DNA of 25,008 bases from CAYFXE01 sp964347035 (lineage in GTDB: Bacteria; Acidobacteriota; Aminicenantia; Aminicenantales; Aminicenantaceae), in contig CAYFXE010000042.1 of the NCBI GenBank assembly GCA_964347035.1, forward strand, positions 1-25,008, in the 5' to 3' direction. A model generated the notes under the pieces. That model was not told the DNA's origin. It did no database searches and worked only from the letters and a program-made list of their open reading frames with translations. The translations under genes and the position numbers were made by a program. This document shows positions 1-7,141 of the stretch, piece by piece. The stretch's first letter is position 1; each line of letters begins with the position of its first letter.

Positions 1-115
1 TAATTGTATAAAAATAAAAGGGTTAGTAGCTATATAGCTTCAATTAAATCTTCTTAAATGCCGACTTTATTACGAAGTTCTATACTTATATAAGCCTACT
101 TTTTCCCTTTTGGAA

Positions 116-787
116 CTAACTTAACATTTTGGGTACCATGTAACCAGTTTGTGTAGCTGGATCCAGATGAACCACAAATTTCTTATCTTGGAGTTTTACA
201 TTCTCAACGCCCCACTCCCATAAAATCTTCCAGGCTCCATGATCTTCTTCAAGGTCAATATCGATTGTGCCATCATCATTGAACTTAATTTTTCTTGTTT
301 TGCCGCTCATCGGAACATACAAATTAGCGACTCCGGCAGTGGAAGGTTGATTTGGATATTGGGAATAGAAAAGCCACCATTTTCCCTGATAAGTATCAAT
401 TGTTAAAAGGTAATATGGAGCACCGCACTGGTATGGACCAGCAGCACATTGATAAGATGGATCTGCATCTGGCGTGTCCCACCCCTGGCCGTGTCCATGC
501 CAATACCAATAGGGCCATGCATTGTGATCTTTAATTTTGGCTCCTGTCTCTGCATCTGGCGAACCATTTTTTGCATATACGTTGAAAGCTCTGCTTGTCC
601 GAGCAGCAGTTAGAATTATCTCTGTACCATGTATGAAAAAAGAGCCTCCTGGTAAGCCAATCACAGGACGACCTTGTGACCATGCGAAGTAGATACGATA
701 TGAATCGTCATCCCTGACCCATTGTACTGCATTTATGCTTCCCACAAAAAATATAACACTGATAAAAAACATTAAAAATTTCCTCAC
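116..787 (-). CDS. Secreted Tyr/Trp-rich protein of unknown function
   Basis: I do not recognise the family. The reading frame is open to a TTG at 805, but a strong ribosome binding site (GGAGG at 793-797) lies 5 nt before a GTG at 787, so I place the start there (223 aa). The N-terminus (RKFLMFFISVIFFVGSINA) is a typical signal peptide, so the product should be exported. The mature part is unusually rich in Tyr and Trp, with a WPYWYWHGHG-like stretch, and has a closely spaced Cys pair (CAAGPYQC) that could form a disulfide after export. The C-terminal half alternates short beta-like stretches with charged turns (NDDGTIDIDLEED), suggesting a small all-beta domain. No enzyme motif is visible. 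The gene stands alone, divergent from the gene at 1364. Export is likely; function is unknown. Confidence 0.7.
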   Translation of the reverse strand: MRKFLMFFISVIFFVGSINAVQWVRDDDSYRIYFAWSQGRPVIGLPGGSFFIHGTEIILTAARTSRAFNVYAKNGSPDAETGAKIKDHNAWPYWYWHGHGQGWDTPDADPSYQCAAGPYQCGAPYYLLTIDTYQGKWWLFYSQYPNQPSTAGVANLYVPMSGKTRKIKFNDDGTIDIDLEEDHGAWKILWEWGVENVKLQDKKFVVHLDPATQTGYMVPKMLS

Positions 788-1363
788 CTTATCCTCCTTT
801 TTCAATTTTGTACCTTAATTTAATTTCTTTCTCCCTTCCCTCAGACATCACCTCCTTTCTAGAGAAGAAATAAACTCCGTTTATTTAAAATATTCTTGCA
901 ATGGAAGATGCCCCAGCATACTCTTTGAAGGTATTCTCTCCTTTTCCCTGTATGTTCCTTACCTGGCGTAAAGAGACGCGTTACTTTGTTATACCGTTTA
1001 TATTAAAGTAAATATCCCGCTTTTATATGTGAATATACAATTTTGTGTAAAAAATACATTAATGAATATACTCTGTCAAGGCAAATTTCTTTTATGTCAA
1101 AAATTTAGAGACAAGCCTTTTATCACATTTGAATAGGAAGGTGTCAGCAGCAGCTTGGTCTCACTTCGGAAAAGACAGACATAAAGCTCATAGAGGATGA
1201 GAATCCGGTTTCTTAAAATCACCCTTAAAATCATCACAAAAGGTGATTCATTTATCTTTGTTCATTGCTAGAATGATAATTCGAAATAATCAAAGAAAAA
1301 TAAGATACTGGGGAAAAATAAGATTGGTTTACTAAGAAGAAAACTTTAAAAAGGAGGAAAACC
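788..1363. other. Divergent intergenic region (AT-rich)
   Basis: Apart from the possible leader ORF, I see no gene here. An 8-bp perfect inverted repeat with a 3-nt spacer (AAATAAAC at 868-875, GTTTATTT at 879-886) lies about 80 nt upstream of the secreted-protein start and has the shape of a repressor site; it is too AT-rich to be a good terminator. A 7-bp inverted repeat (aatcacc 1217-1223, ggtgatt 1242-1248) lies upstream of the gene at 1364. I could not fix a convincing sigma-70 promoter for either gene. Confidence 0.4.
789..848 (-). CDS. Possible 19-codon leader ORF upstream of the 116-787 gene
   Basis: On the minus strand an ATG at 848 opens a 19-codon frame (MSEGREKEIKLRYKIEKGG) whose TAA stop lies one base before the GTG of the secreted-protein gene. 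It is preceded by a near-perfect anti-16S sequence (AAAGGAGGTG, 849-858). The gap from GGAGG to ATG is only 2 nt, shorter than optimal, so translation is uncertain. If translated, it would be coupled to the downstream start, whose own ribosome binding site lies inside the last codons of this ORF. The peptide is charged, with no signal or membrane segment. This is a tentative call. Confidence 0.25.
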   Translation of the reverse strand: MSEGREKEIKLRYKIEKGG

Positions 1364-2119
1364 ATGAAAGGTTATATGTCAAGTATTCTTGATCATAAGA
1401 AAAACAATTCATCTATGAATGCTGAGGATTCCAAAAAAGTGGAGGAGAAGGAAAGAGTCGAGATGGGTACCTTCACATCAGAAGAAGGAGAATTTAGAGA
1501 AGAAAAGGCCCTGGAAAAAACTGTAATAACTGAAGTTAATCCTGAGCCTGAGACTCTGTCCTATGCTGAATCTGGACTGGATAACGAAGAAAGAACGAAA
1601 AAAGCGCTTGATTCTCTAGAGAACTACCGGAAATCAATATTTATGGAAGGAGATGGGAGCGTTTATTATTTTCATAATAATGGAAAAAATATCATCGATA
1701 TAGTAAGCATTATCCATCACATAACTAAGATTTTAGACAAAGTAAAAATCCTCTATGAGCAGCTTTCTCAAACAGTCTCTCCTCAGGAAAAATTCGATCT
1801 GAAACAGGACGCGATTAATAATCAATATACTCTGAGGGACCTAATTAAAAAAAGCATAAAGATGTGTACACAAGATTCATATTCTCTTCCAGATCACACA
1901 ATTGATATTATCAATATACAAAGTTTCAAGGAAATGCTAGATATATTGGACATTCAGAATTGGAGCAAAGAGTATGAATTCAAAGCTTTTATCAATCATT
2001 TCGAATCCTTAAGTAAAGCAATTATTGAAAGGGTAACTCCTCCTGATGCTTATATGTTGTCTATTTTCCGAGCTATAAGAGATGAAGATCCACAAAGGAA
2101 ACCATTCTTTATGCAATAG
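1364..2119 (+). CDS. Hypothetical cytoplasmic protein, acidic N-terminus
   Basis: Unrecognised 251-aa protein. The start is well supported: GGAGG at 1353-1357 lies 6 nt before the ATG. Residues 1-85 are low complexity, highly charged and rich in Glu/Lys, and probably disordered. Residues 90-251 look mostly helical, with amphipathic stretches (around IIDIVSIIHHITKILDKVKIL) and few cysteines. There is no signal peptide, transmembrane segment or recognisable enzyme motif. The gene is isolated, with nearly 560 bp of AT-rich sequence before it and more than 250 bp after it. Its helical body could be a scaffold or partner-binding domain, but that is guesswork. Confidence 0.7.
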   Translation: MKGYMSSILDHKKNNSSMNAEDSKKVEEKERVEMGTFTSEEGEFREEKALEKTVITEVNPEPETLSYAESGLDNEERTKKALDSLENYRKSIFMEGDGSVYYFHNNGKNIIDIVSIIHHITKILDKVKILYEQLSQTVSPQEKFDLKQDAINNQYTLRDLIKKSIKMCTQDSYSLPDHTIDIINIQSFKEMLDILDIQNWSKEYEFKAFINHFESLSKAIIERVTPPDAYMLSIFRAIRDEDPQRKPFFMQ

Positions 2120-2377
2120 CCCTATAATCAGAATACATAATTTTGTTCTCCACATAAAACGTTCCCTATTTCAACCTCCGAGGCAACACATAATTCCTGA
2201 GAATGCCTAAATCGCAGGCATAGAATCCTTCCGCTAAAGATACACCAGCATCTACGAGTACTGTACTATTAGGTGGGTTCGATGCCCTAACTTCCACTCA
2301 CATTGAATGTATTCAATAAGCCACGAACATTAAGGGGGGAGTTATCCTGGGCTGATTCCAGGCTGGAGTAGAATGGG
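2120..2377. other. Intergenic region between convergent genes
   Basis: No gene seen. It holds a small palindrome (AGTAC-T-GTACT, 2257-2267) and a 5-bp CCTGG/CCAGG hairpin (2346-2362). Neither is followed by a T-tract on either strand, so I do not call a terminator. Confidence 0.3.
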
Positions 2378-2941
2378 TTAATGAATTGGTTTCGGGAGTT
2401 CTTTTTCTTTTGGAGGTTGCGGAGGAGTGAGTGTAAAGCCGAGCTGTTGCATAAAGCCTAGCCAATCTGCATATACCCACTCTTCTACGAATTTGCCTTC
2501 CACCCAATGTCCTATGGTACATCCTTTTAATGTCACCTGCTTCCCTGTGGGTGGAATGGGAAACATCACCGATTCCCCTTCATGTGTACCTCGAAAGGTA
2601 AACCACACAGCAGTTGTACCCCCATCGACGATTATTTCTTCGATTGTGAATTGAAGGTCAGGGTAAGCTTTTCGCGTACCTATAATGTACTGTTTGTATG
2701 CCTCGAGGCCTTCAAAATCGAGAAAGGGGATTCTGTGTTGGACAAAGTCAGTGATGTAAATTTCATCCAGGACGTCTAAGTTCCCTTTGTTCCAGGCTTC
2801 TTCAATGACCTTCCGAACAGCAAGGACTTTTGCTTCTTTTTCAACGTCCGCCTTTTCAGCCTGTTGTTGGCAACTAAAAACGAAACAGATGAGCAGGACC
2901 AGAGGGATGATTGTGATGAATTGAAAAAGTGATTTTTTCAT
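2378..2941 (-). CDS. SnoaL-like (ester cyclase-type) lipoprotein
   Basis: A 187-aa exported lipoprotein. Residues 1-24 form a lipoprotein signal ending in a lipobox-like VFSC with the modifiable Cys at 24. The remainder fits the SnoaL-like polyketide cyclase/ester cyclase fold (cone-shaped alpha+beta barrel of the NTF2 superfamily). The features are an N-terminal helix followed by EEAWNKGNLDVLDEIYITDFVQH, a central AYPDLQFTIEEIIVDGG...VWFTFRGTHEGE strand pair, and the characteristic C-terminal HWVEGKFVEEWVYADWLGFMQQLG. Members of this family are often of unknown substrate, and the lipid anchor argues for a periplasmic or outer-membrane location. The start is ATG 2941 with GGAGG 5 nt upstream. 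Its upstream region (2956-3064) is nearly the same as that of the unrelated gene at 3905-4321, suggesting shared control. Confidence 0.8.
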   Translation of the reverse strand: MKKSLFQFITIIPLVLLICFVFSCQQQAEKADVEKEAKVLAVRKVIEEAWNKGNLDVLDEIYITDFVQHRIPFLDFEGLEAYKQYIIGTRKAYPDLQFTIEEIIVDGGTTAVWFTFRGTHEGESVMFPIPPTGKQVTLKGCTIGHWVEGKFVEEWVYADWLGFMQQLGFTLTPPQPPKEKELPKPIH

Positions 2942-2955
2942 AGTGTCCTCCTTTT

Positions 2956-3064
2956 TTATAGATATGGGGGAAGAATTCTACTGATTGATTTAACTAAAAA
3001 TCCTTCCCTCCTTGCTGGATTCATTGTATCCCCCAGCGGTGACTCTTTGACTTATAACACAAAG
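2956..3064 (-). promoter_or_regulatory. Duplicated 5' leader, copy A
   Basis: This 109-nt stretch upstream of the SnoaL-like lipoprotein aligns without gaps to 4341-4449 at about 85% identity by hand count. Read on the minus strand, the best conserved block is distal (TATAAGTCA, then AGAGTCACCGCTGGGGGA). Conserved complementary arms are TGGGGGA (plus-strand 3029-3035) and TCCCCCA (plus-strand 2965-2971), which would enclose about 57 nt. Inside, AATCC can pair with GGATT, or the overlapping GATTT can pair with AAATC. It ends about 15 nt from the start codon. It may be a structured leader RNA, a regulator-binding region, or both. Confidence 0.55.
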
Positions 3065-3203
3065 TATCCAGGAGGGTCTGACATCCCTACAGTCTAAAGC
3101 CTAATCCCGTAACCCAGCCAGCTTCTTCTTGCCATCCTCCACCTCAGGCAGGCCAGTTTTAATTTCTGGTTCCCACTCACCTCACAGCTCGATAGCTGTC
3201 TTG

Positions 3204-3608
3204 CTATCTAATCACAAAGGGAACTACAATTGCTATCAATCCAAGGAAAACAACTGCGAAAATGAAGAGGTTGTATCTGGTATTGTAATTGCCCAGTAGG
3301 GATGTATCATAATACCCTTCCACCCCTTGGTCTTTGTACATCTTCATCAATCCATTAAGAAGCTTAAATCTTGTTTGCTTTCCCTTAAACAAACCGCTAA
3401 TCACGACAAGATTGACCACTATGGTAAGAGAAACAAAGATGAATATCGTAATTAATAAAGAAGTATCCTTTCGTGAGTCTCTGGCAATCGAAGAATTAAT
3501 AGCAAGAGTCAGCAAGTTGAGAAGAATCGCTGTGAGAACAAATATCGTGTCTGTGCGAGCATTCTGTTGAAGTTCTGAAATTATATGCTCATGTACTTGT
3601 TTAATCAT
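3204..3608 (-). CDS. Small integral membrane protein, three predicted TM segments
   Basis: An unrecognised 134-aa protein. It has a short charged N-terminus (MIKQVHEHIISELQQNARTD) and hydrophobic segments at about residues 22-40, 51-73 and 111-132. Between the second and third segments lies a basic stretch with KGKQTRFKLLNGLMKMYKD. The layout (amphipathic N-terminal helix, then a TM pair) resembles small membrane effectors such as the SLATT or PycTM groups, but the similarity is only in layout and no partner cyclase or synthase is adjacent. The start is ATG 3608, preceded by a G-rich ribosome binding site (GGGGGAG). The stop overlaps a weak hairpin (GATAGC/GCTATC) without a T-tract. No operon partner is visible. 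Confidence 0.65.
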   Translation of the reverse strand: MIKQVHEHIISELQQNARTDTIFVLTAILLNLLTLAINSSIARDSRKDTSLLITIFIFVSLTIVVNLVVISGLFKGKQTRFKLLNGLMKMYKDQGVEGYYDTSLLGNYNTRYNLFIFAVVFLGLIAIVVPFVIR

Positions 3609-3904
3609 ATTTTCTCCCCCTTTCTAAATAAATTTTAATATGAACGAATTTTTTTATCAATTAATTGCTATAATAATCACAGCTTTCTTTGGCCGACTGG
3701 AGAGAGTTCCTACCTTAAATTTTCATTAATCCTTCTTTCGCTGACAACAGTCGTCAACTATGTAGATCCATAAATAGATTTCTTTCCATGTCACCATGAG
3801 GTCATCAGATTTGCCAAGATCCTCTTAACTACGCCTAGGGTTGCTTAAAAGGAAGTCAGCGGATTTTCCCTTTAAAAAGCTGGCTCGGCGGATAGGACTC
3901 TAAC

Positions 3905-4321
3905 TTACATATAAGAGAGGTCAGGTCGGTGATGAACAATACTCCATTTCATATATTCATATGTGTCTTCTCCACTCTTCACAAGTGCCTGCCAGTTATC
4001 ATCACCCATTTTTGCTACCCACTCGCCTATAGCTTTGAACAGACTATCTAGTGAGGCATAATTCTCTATCGGCCACACGAAATAGTAGTAAAAATCATCG
4101 GTAGTAAAGACGTAAAATGGGAAAGGTATACCAAATTTCTCGCAGAGGGCTAACGCTTCTTTCGTATGTGCTTCATACTTCTCAACCATGGAGGGTTTTA
4201 TGACTATTTCTTCAACAAAACAAAGCTGAGCTTTCTGTTTCTCGGCCTTAGCCCAATTATTTAAAGCACAGAGAATAACCAAAAGACAAACTATTAAAAT
4301 GATTGTAATTTTACCTCTCAT
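3905..4321 (-). CDS. Small secreted protein, possible dimeric alpha/beta-barrel (NIPSNAP/ABM-like) fold
   Basis: A 138-aa protein. Residues 1-26 form a signal peptide with a likely cleavage site after AKA. The mature part begins with a strand (LCFVEEIVIKPSMVEKYEAHTKEALALCEKFG), followed by FYVFTTDDFYYYFVWPIENYASLDSLFKAIGEW. The pattern of strand, helix, aromatic DDxYYYFVxP and helix recalls ferredoxin-like monooxygenase or NIPSNAP proteins; this is an inference from the pattern only. It starts at ATG 4321, with a modest purine-rich GAGGGGA upstream. The upstream 4341-4449 is the second copy of the leader found in front of the SnoaL-like lipoprotein gene, so the two exported proteins probably respond to the same signal although the proteins are not homologous. 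Confidence 0.7.
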   Translation of the reverse strand: MRGKITIILIVCLLVILCALNNWAKAEKQKAQLCFVEEIVIKPSMVEKYEAHTKEALALCEKFGIPFPFYVFTTDDFYYYFVWPIENYASLDSLFKAIGEWVAKMGDDNWQALVKSGEDTYEYMKWSIVHHRPDLSYM

Positions 4322-4340
4322 AAATCCCCTCTTTTTTAGT

Positions 4341-4449
4341 TTATAGATATGGGGGAAAAATTCTGCCTTTTGATTTAAGTAGAAATCCTACCCGCCTTAT
4401 TGGATTCATGTTGTCCCCCAGCGGTGACTCTCTGACTTATATCACAAAG
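4341..4449 (-). promoter_or_regulatory. Duplicated 5' leader, copy B
   Basis: This is the second copy of the 109-nt leader. The TGGGGGA arm (plus-strand 4414-4420) and TCCCCCA arm (plus-strand 4350-4356) are identical to copy A, as are the AGTCACCGC block and the inner AATCC/GGATTT/AAATC segments. The differences cluster in the predicted loops and in the linkers. It ends about 19 nt before the start of the secreted-protein gene at 4321. Confidence 0.55.
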
Positions 4450-4565
4450 GGAAATTCGATTCAAATGAGATGACAGACCTCTCCCCGTGTAACGTCTATG
4501 TAACAGATTTTGACTAAATACACCCAATTACAGCTACAGATGGCTAATGGAAGGACAAAGAAAGT

Positions 4566-4708
4566 ATGCTAAAAATTTTGACATAAAACGGAGATAACAG
4601 GAGTGCCGGAGGGGGGATTCGAACCCCCACTCGAGTCGCCCCGAACTGGATGGTGAGTCCAGCGCGTCTGCCAATTTCGACACTCCGGCGTGCTTATATT
4701 TTTAGCAT
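4566..4708. repeat. 11-bp inverted repeat flanking the tRNA
   Basis: ATGCTAAAAAT at 4566-4576 and its exact reverse complement ATTTTTAGCAT at 4698-4708 bracket the tRNA, lying 27 nt beyond its 3' end and 8 nt before its 5' end. Confidence 0.6.
4604..4689 (-). tRNA. Type II tRNA, leucine-like body with CAC (valine) anticodon
   Basis: An 86-nt cloverleaf read on the minus strand. The acceptor stem is GCCGGAG/CTCCGGC with discriminator A, and CCA is not encoded. The anticodon stem is CTGGA/TCCAG with loop CTCACCA, so positions 34-36 read CAC. A 17-nt variable region forms a 5-bp arm capped by GCGA. The T arm is GGGGG-TTCGAAT-CCCCC. The D region (GAAATTGGCAGACGC), long variable arm and A73 are those of tRNA-Leu. 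Two oddities are visible: base 10 is T where G would pair with C25, and position 37 is C although it is nearly always a purine. It may be a degenerate leucine tRNA, or a genuine anticodon variant that would place leucine at GUG codons. Confidence 0.75.
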
Positions 4709-4727
4709 TTTCGGTCAATCCGGTCAA
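4699..4727 (-). promoter_or_regulatory. Putative tRNA promoter
   Basis: On the minus strand TTGACC (4727-4722) and TAAAAA (4704-4699) are separated by 17 nt, placing transcription start only a few bases before the tRNA 5' end. A second TTGACC lies 9 nt downstream (4718-4713) as part of a tandem CGGTCAAT repeat. The -10 element overlaps one arm of the 11-bp inverted repeat that flanks the tRNA. Confidence 0.45.
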
Positions 4728-4767
4728 TATATGGTGGGTCAACAAGGCCTAAATTAATCTAAATCTA

Positions 4768-6483
4768 TTATTTCCGGACTGGCAGAATGATATGAGATGG
4801 GTGTTTTTTGGAGAAGAAGACCTTCTGTTCTACTTTTTTAAATTCTACCACGTCAAAAGGCTCAATTTCGGTGTTCGAATTGCGGTCATATTTTGGAAAA
4901 TTACTGCTTGAGATTTCAACCCTCAACCGGCTTCCCTCAGGTAAGAGTATGGCTGTGTGGCCCAAATCAATCTCAAATTTATAGACTTTTCCTGGCTCTA
5001 AAAAATCCGGTGTCTCCAAGGATTTTCGGTACCGCCCTCTTATGATTCCATCTTCTATGATTCGGGCATATCCATCCGGCCTTACCTGGACCAGTTTAGC
5101 CGTGAAATCGGTGTCCACTCCTTCGGTGCTTGCGTAAAGAACGACTCTTAACGAACCGATGATTTCCATCGGCTTTTCCAGGACAGACGAAGTGTAGACA
5201 AGAACATCCTTGCGCTTTTCCACTTCCGTTTGATCTTTAATTCCCAGGTTATCGGGAAAATAGTGCATGTTTACGCCTCCAACCGTCGGAACTGGGTCAG
5301 AAGGATCGAAGATGAACGAATCAAAGGACTCTTGACTCGGTGCTGATCGGGACAATCGACCATCCCCATCAATACTGTTAGCTCCTTTTTCGCTCGACAG
5401 ATACCATTTCTGAAATTCCATAGAGGCCGGCGGCCATTGACTTTCTTCCTGCCATTGGTTTTTTCCCATCACGAAGACCTCGACCGGAGCTTCCCGACTG
5501 ATACCATCGTCTTTGTTCTTCAGCCAATAATCAAACCAACGTAAGGACAATATCAAGAATTTCTCGAGTCCCATCTCTGCTTCTTGGCCGAAATCTTCAT
5601 CCCCGGCTGAGGTGCCTCCGTTTAGCTCCTGGTTGTGAAACCAAGGGCCGATCATCAACTTATGATAAAACCGCTCCTTCTGATTCATCTTGATGTGGTT
5701 ATAGGCATTCAGGGTGTTACGGTAGATATAATCATGCCATCCTGTCACAAATAATATGGGCGTTTTGACCTTTGAAAATTCATTACTGATATCCTGAAAT
5801 TTGTCTGGGGCATCCTCATCCCCGGCAAAAAACTTGGATAAGGGTGTAGTCCTGAATATCGGCTCCATGGCTCTGCTGCGTACCTCGGCTGGCGGTAGCT
5901 GGGCTTTCCCAACCTGACTCATATACCATGTCAGTTGGGCCATCAGGCGAAAAGCACCTCCACGGAACAAGAACGCATCGATATCGGCAAACCCGGAGCT
6001 GCTGACGAAGGCTTTTAAAGACTTGTGCTGGTAGGGCAGAACGACGAAACCGCTGTAGGCAAGATAAGACACTCCCCAAATTCCCACCTTGCCGTTACTC
6101 CATGGCTGCTGATCTATCCAATTGAGCGTATCCAGACCATCCTTTTTCTCAGAAATGAACGGATAGAATGCCCCTTCGGATTTTCCTTGGCCGCGCACAT
6201 CTTGGATCAAGACAGCGTAATCGGCTGAGGCAAAGACTTTTCCAACAGCGCTCAGGTCACCCTTGTCATAGGGAGTCCGTATCAAAATGACCGGAAATTT
6301 TCCTTGGGCATCTGGCAAATAGAGATCCCCAGACAGCTTTATGCCGTCCTCCATGGGTATAGAAACAGGGTTTTTAATGAAGGAGGACAGTCCTTCGCTT
6401 AATGAAAAGCCAACTAAGATTAGAGCTGTAAAGCTAAGTAAAAAGAAAAACATGAATCTTAATATCGTGTATTTGACTTTCAT
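4768..6483 (-). CDS. CocE/NonD family alpha/beta hydrolase (S15 X-Pro dipeptidyl-peptidase-like)
   Basis: A 571-aa serine hydrolase. The N-terminus (residues 8-28) is a signal anchor or signal peptide, so the enzyme probably acts outside the cytoplasm. The alpha/beta-hydrolase core runs from about 40 to 330. Its nucleophile is Ser139 in GVSY, the acid is Asp251 in GWHD, and the catalytic His is His283 in GPWFH. The oxyanion-type segment IRTPYDKGD and the DVRGQGKSEG motif (about 95-104) are typical of CocE/S15 enzymes. The C-terminal 220 residues form the family's jelly-roll domain (for example STEGVDTDFTAKLVQVRPDGYARIIEDGIIRGRYR). Members cleave esters, amides or X-Pro peptides; the substrate cannot be told from sequence. 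The ATG follows the padR TGA stop directly, so the pair is an operon and PadR probably controls it. Confidence 0.9.
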   Translation of the reverse strand: MKVKYTILRFMFFFLLSFTALILVGFSLSEGLSSFIKNPVSIPMEDGIKLSGDLYLPDAQGKFPVILIRTPYDKGDLSAVGKVFASADYAVLIQDVRGQGKSEGAFYPFISEKKDGLDTLNWIDQQPWSNGKVGIWGVSYLAYSGFVVLPYQHKSLKAFVSSSGFADIDAFLFRGGAFRLMAQLTWYMSQVGKAQLPPAEVRSRAMEPIFRTTPLSKFFAGDEDAPDKFQDISNEFSKVKTPILFVTGWHDYIYRNTLNAYNHIKMNQKERFYHKLMIGPWFHNQELNGGTSAGDEDFGQEAEMGLEKFLILSLRWFDYWLKNKDDGISREAPVEVFVMGKNQWQEESQWPPASMEFQKWYLSSEKGANSIDGDGRLSRSAPSQESFDSFIFDPSDPVPTVGGVNMHYFPDNLGIKDQTEVEKRKDVLVYTSSVLEKPMEIIGSLRVVLYASTEGVDTDFTAKLVQVRPDGYARIIEDGIIRGRYRKSLETPDFLEPGKVYKFEIDLGHTAILLPEGSRLRVEISSSNFPKYDRNSNTEIEPFDVVEFKKVEQKVFFSKKHPSHIILPVRK

Positions 6484-7074
6484 TCATTCACTCCTTTTGA
6501 TTTTTTCAAGTCGTTTGTTTTTTTTGAGACGATCTTCAACTTGCAGGATACATTCGTTGCACCAGCGGATATTCGCCGTTAGTTTCGCATATCCACTCCG
6601 CAGGGTCAGATAAGGGTAAAAAAGATCATTGGGGAGATCTTTGGGATAGGAAGGATGTTCTTCTCGCATCAAATTTTCCACTTTTTTGAGATTATTGAGA
6701 CGATGTTGAAACTTTGTCCGCAACTCGACAAAAAAGGTGAGTGTAAAATCTAAGTTATCCAACTCATTCATAAAAAAGAGTTTGGAGAGATAGCTGAAAC
6801 GCTCGTCTCCCATTTCAGGAGGAGAGGAGAGCCAATTTTTTAGCATAACTCGGCCCTTTTTTGTTCTCGTATAGACTTTACGGTCAGGGCCGATGGCGGA
6901 ATCTTCGACCTGGGATGTTAACAATTCCTCCTTCTCCATCTGATGCAATGTTGTATAAATCTGGCTCAGCTTGGCTGCCCAAAAGTGTCCGAGTGTATCA
7001 TCAAAAACCTTTTTCACTTCATACCCACTAAGAGGGGCATCTAAAAGTCCTAGAAGAATATGTTTTAAGCTCAT
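6484..7074 (-). CDS. PadR family transcriptional regulator
   Basis: A 196-aa PadR protein. The winged-helix domain occupies about residues 1-85 (MSLKHILLGLLDAPLSGYEVKKVFDD, LSQIYTTLHQMEKEELL, then a DRKVYTRTKKG wing). The C-terminal helical dimerisation domain (VirR-like) covers about 95-185. The frame is open to a TTG at 7110, but that TTG is the -35 hexamer of the promoter, so ATG 7074 is the start. There is no ribosome binding site before it, and the predicted transcription start falls on or next to the ATG, so the mRNA is probably leaderless. A perfect 8-bp palindrome lies between and over the promoter boxes, as expected for an autorepressor. The hydrolase gene follows with no gap. Family members usually respond to small lipophilic or phenolic compounds; the ligand here is unknown. 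Confidence 0.9.
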   Translation of the reverse strand: MSLKHILLGLLDAPLSGYEVKKVFDDTLGHFWAAKLSQIYTTLHQMEKEELLTSQVEDSAIGPDRKVYTRTKKGRVMLKNWLSSPPEMGDERFSYLSKLFFMNELDNLDFTLTFFVELRTKFQHRLNNLKKVENLMREEHPSYPKDLPNDLFYPYLTLRSGYAKLTANIRWCNECILQVEDRLKKNKRLEKIKRSE

Positions 7075-7081
7075 GATACAT

Positions 7082-7110
7082 ACTATATAACAATTTATAT
7101 AGAGTGTCAA
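7082..7110 (-). promoter_or_regulatory. Consensus sigma-70 promoter of padR-cocE
   Basis: The -35 box is TTGACA (7110-7105) and the -10 box is TATAGT (7087-7082), with the ideal 17-nt spacer. The -10 box ends 7 nt before the padR ATG, which puts +1 at or next to the start codon. Confidence 0.75.
7083..7102. promoter_or_regulatory. Probable PadR operator (8-bp inverted repeat)
   Basis: CTATATAA (7083-7090) and TTATATAG (7095-7102) are perfect complements separated by CAAT. The palindrome covers the spacer and most of the -10 box of the padR promoter, so binding would block transcription. It also lies about 40-60 bp upstream of the divergent HAD gene, which may be co-regulated. Confidence 0.6.
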
Positions 7111-7141
7111 ATACTTCTAAAACTGGCGGAGATTGTTTACA

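Noticed and set aside
905..935. A third copy of the duplicated leader upstream of the 116-787 gene
   Set aside because: Only CCCCAGC and CTCTTTGA match in order; the TCCCCCA/TGGGGGA arms and the rest are missing, so the resemblance is too weak.
7075..7110. TTG start of padR at 7110
   Set aside because: The TTG is the first half of the -35 hexamer of the gene's own consensus promoter, so it cannot lie in the transcript.
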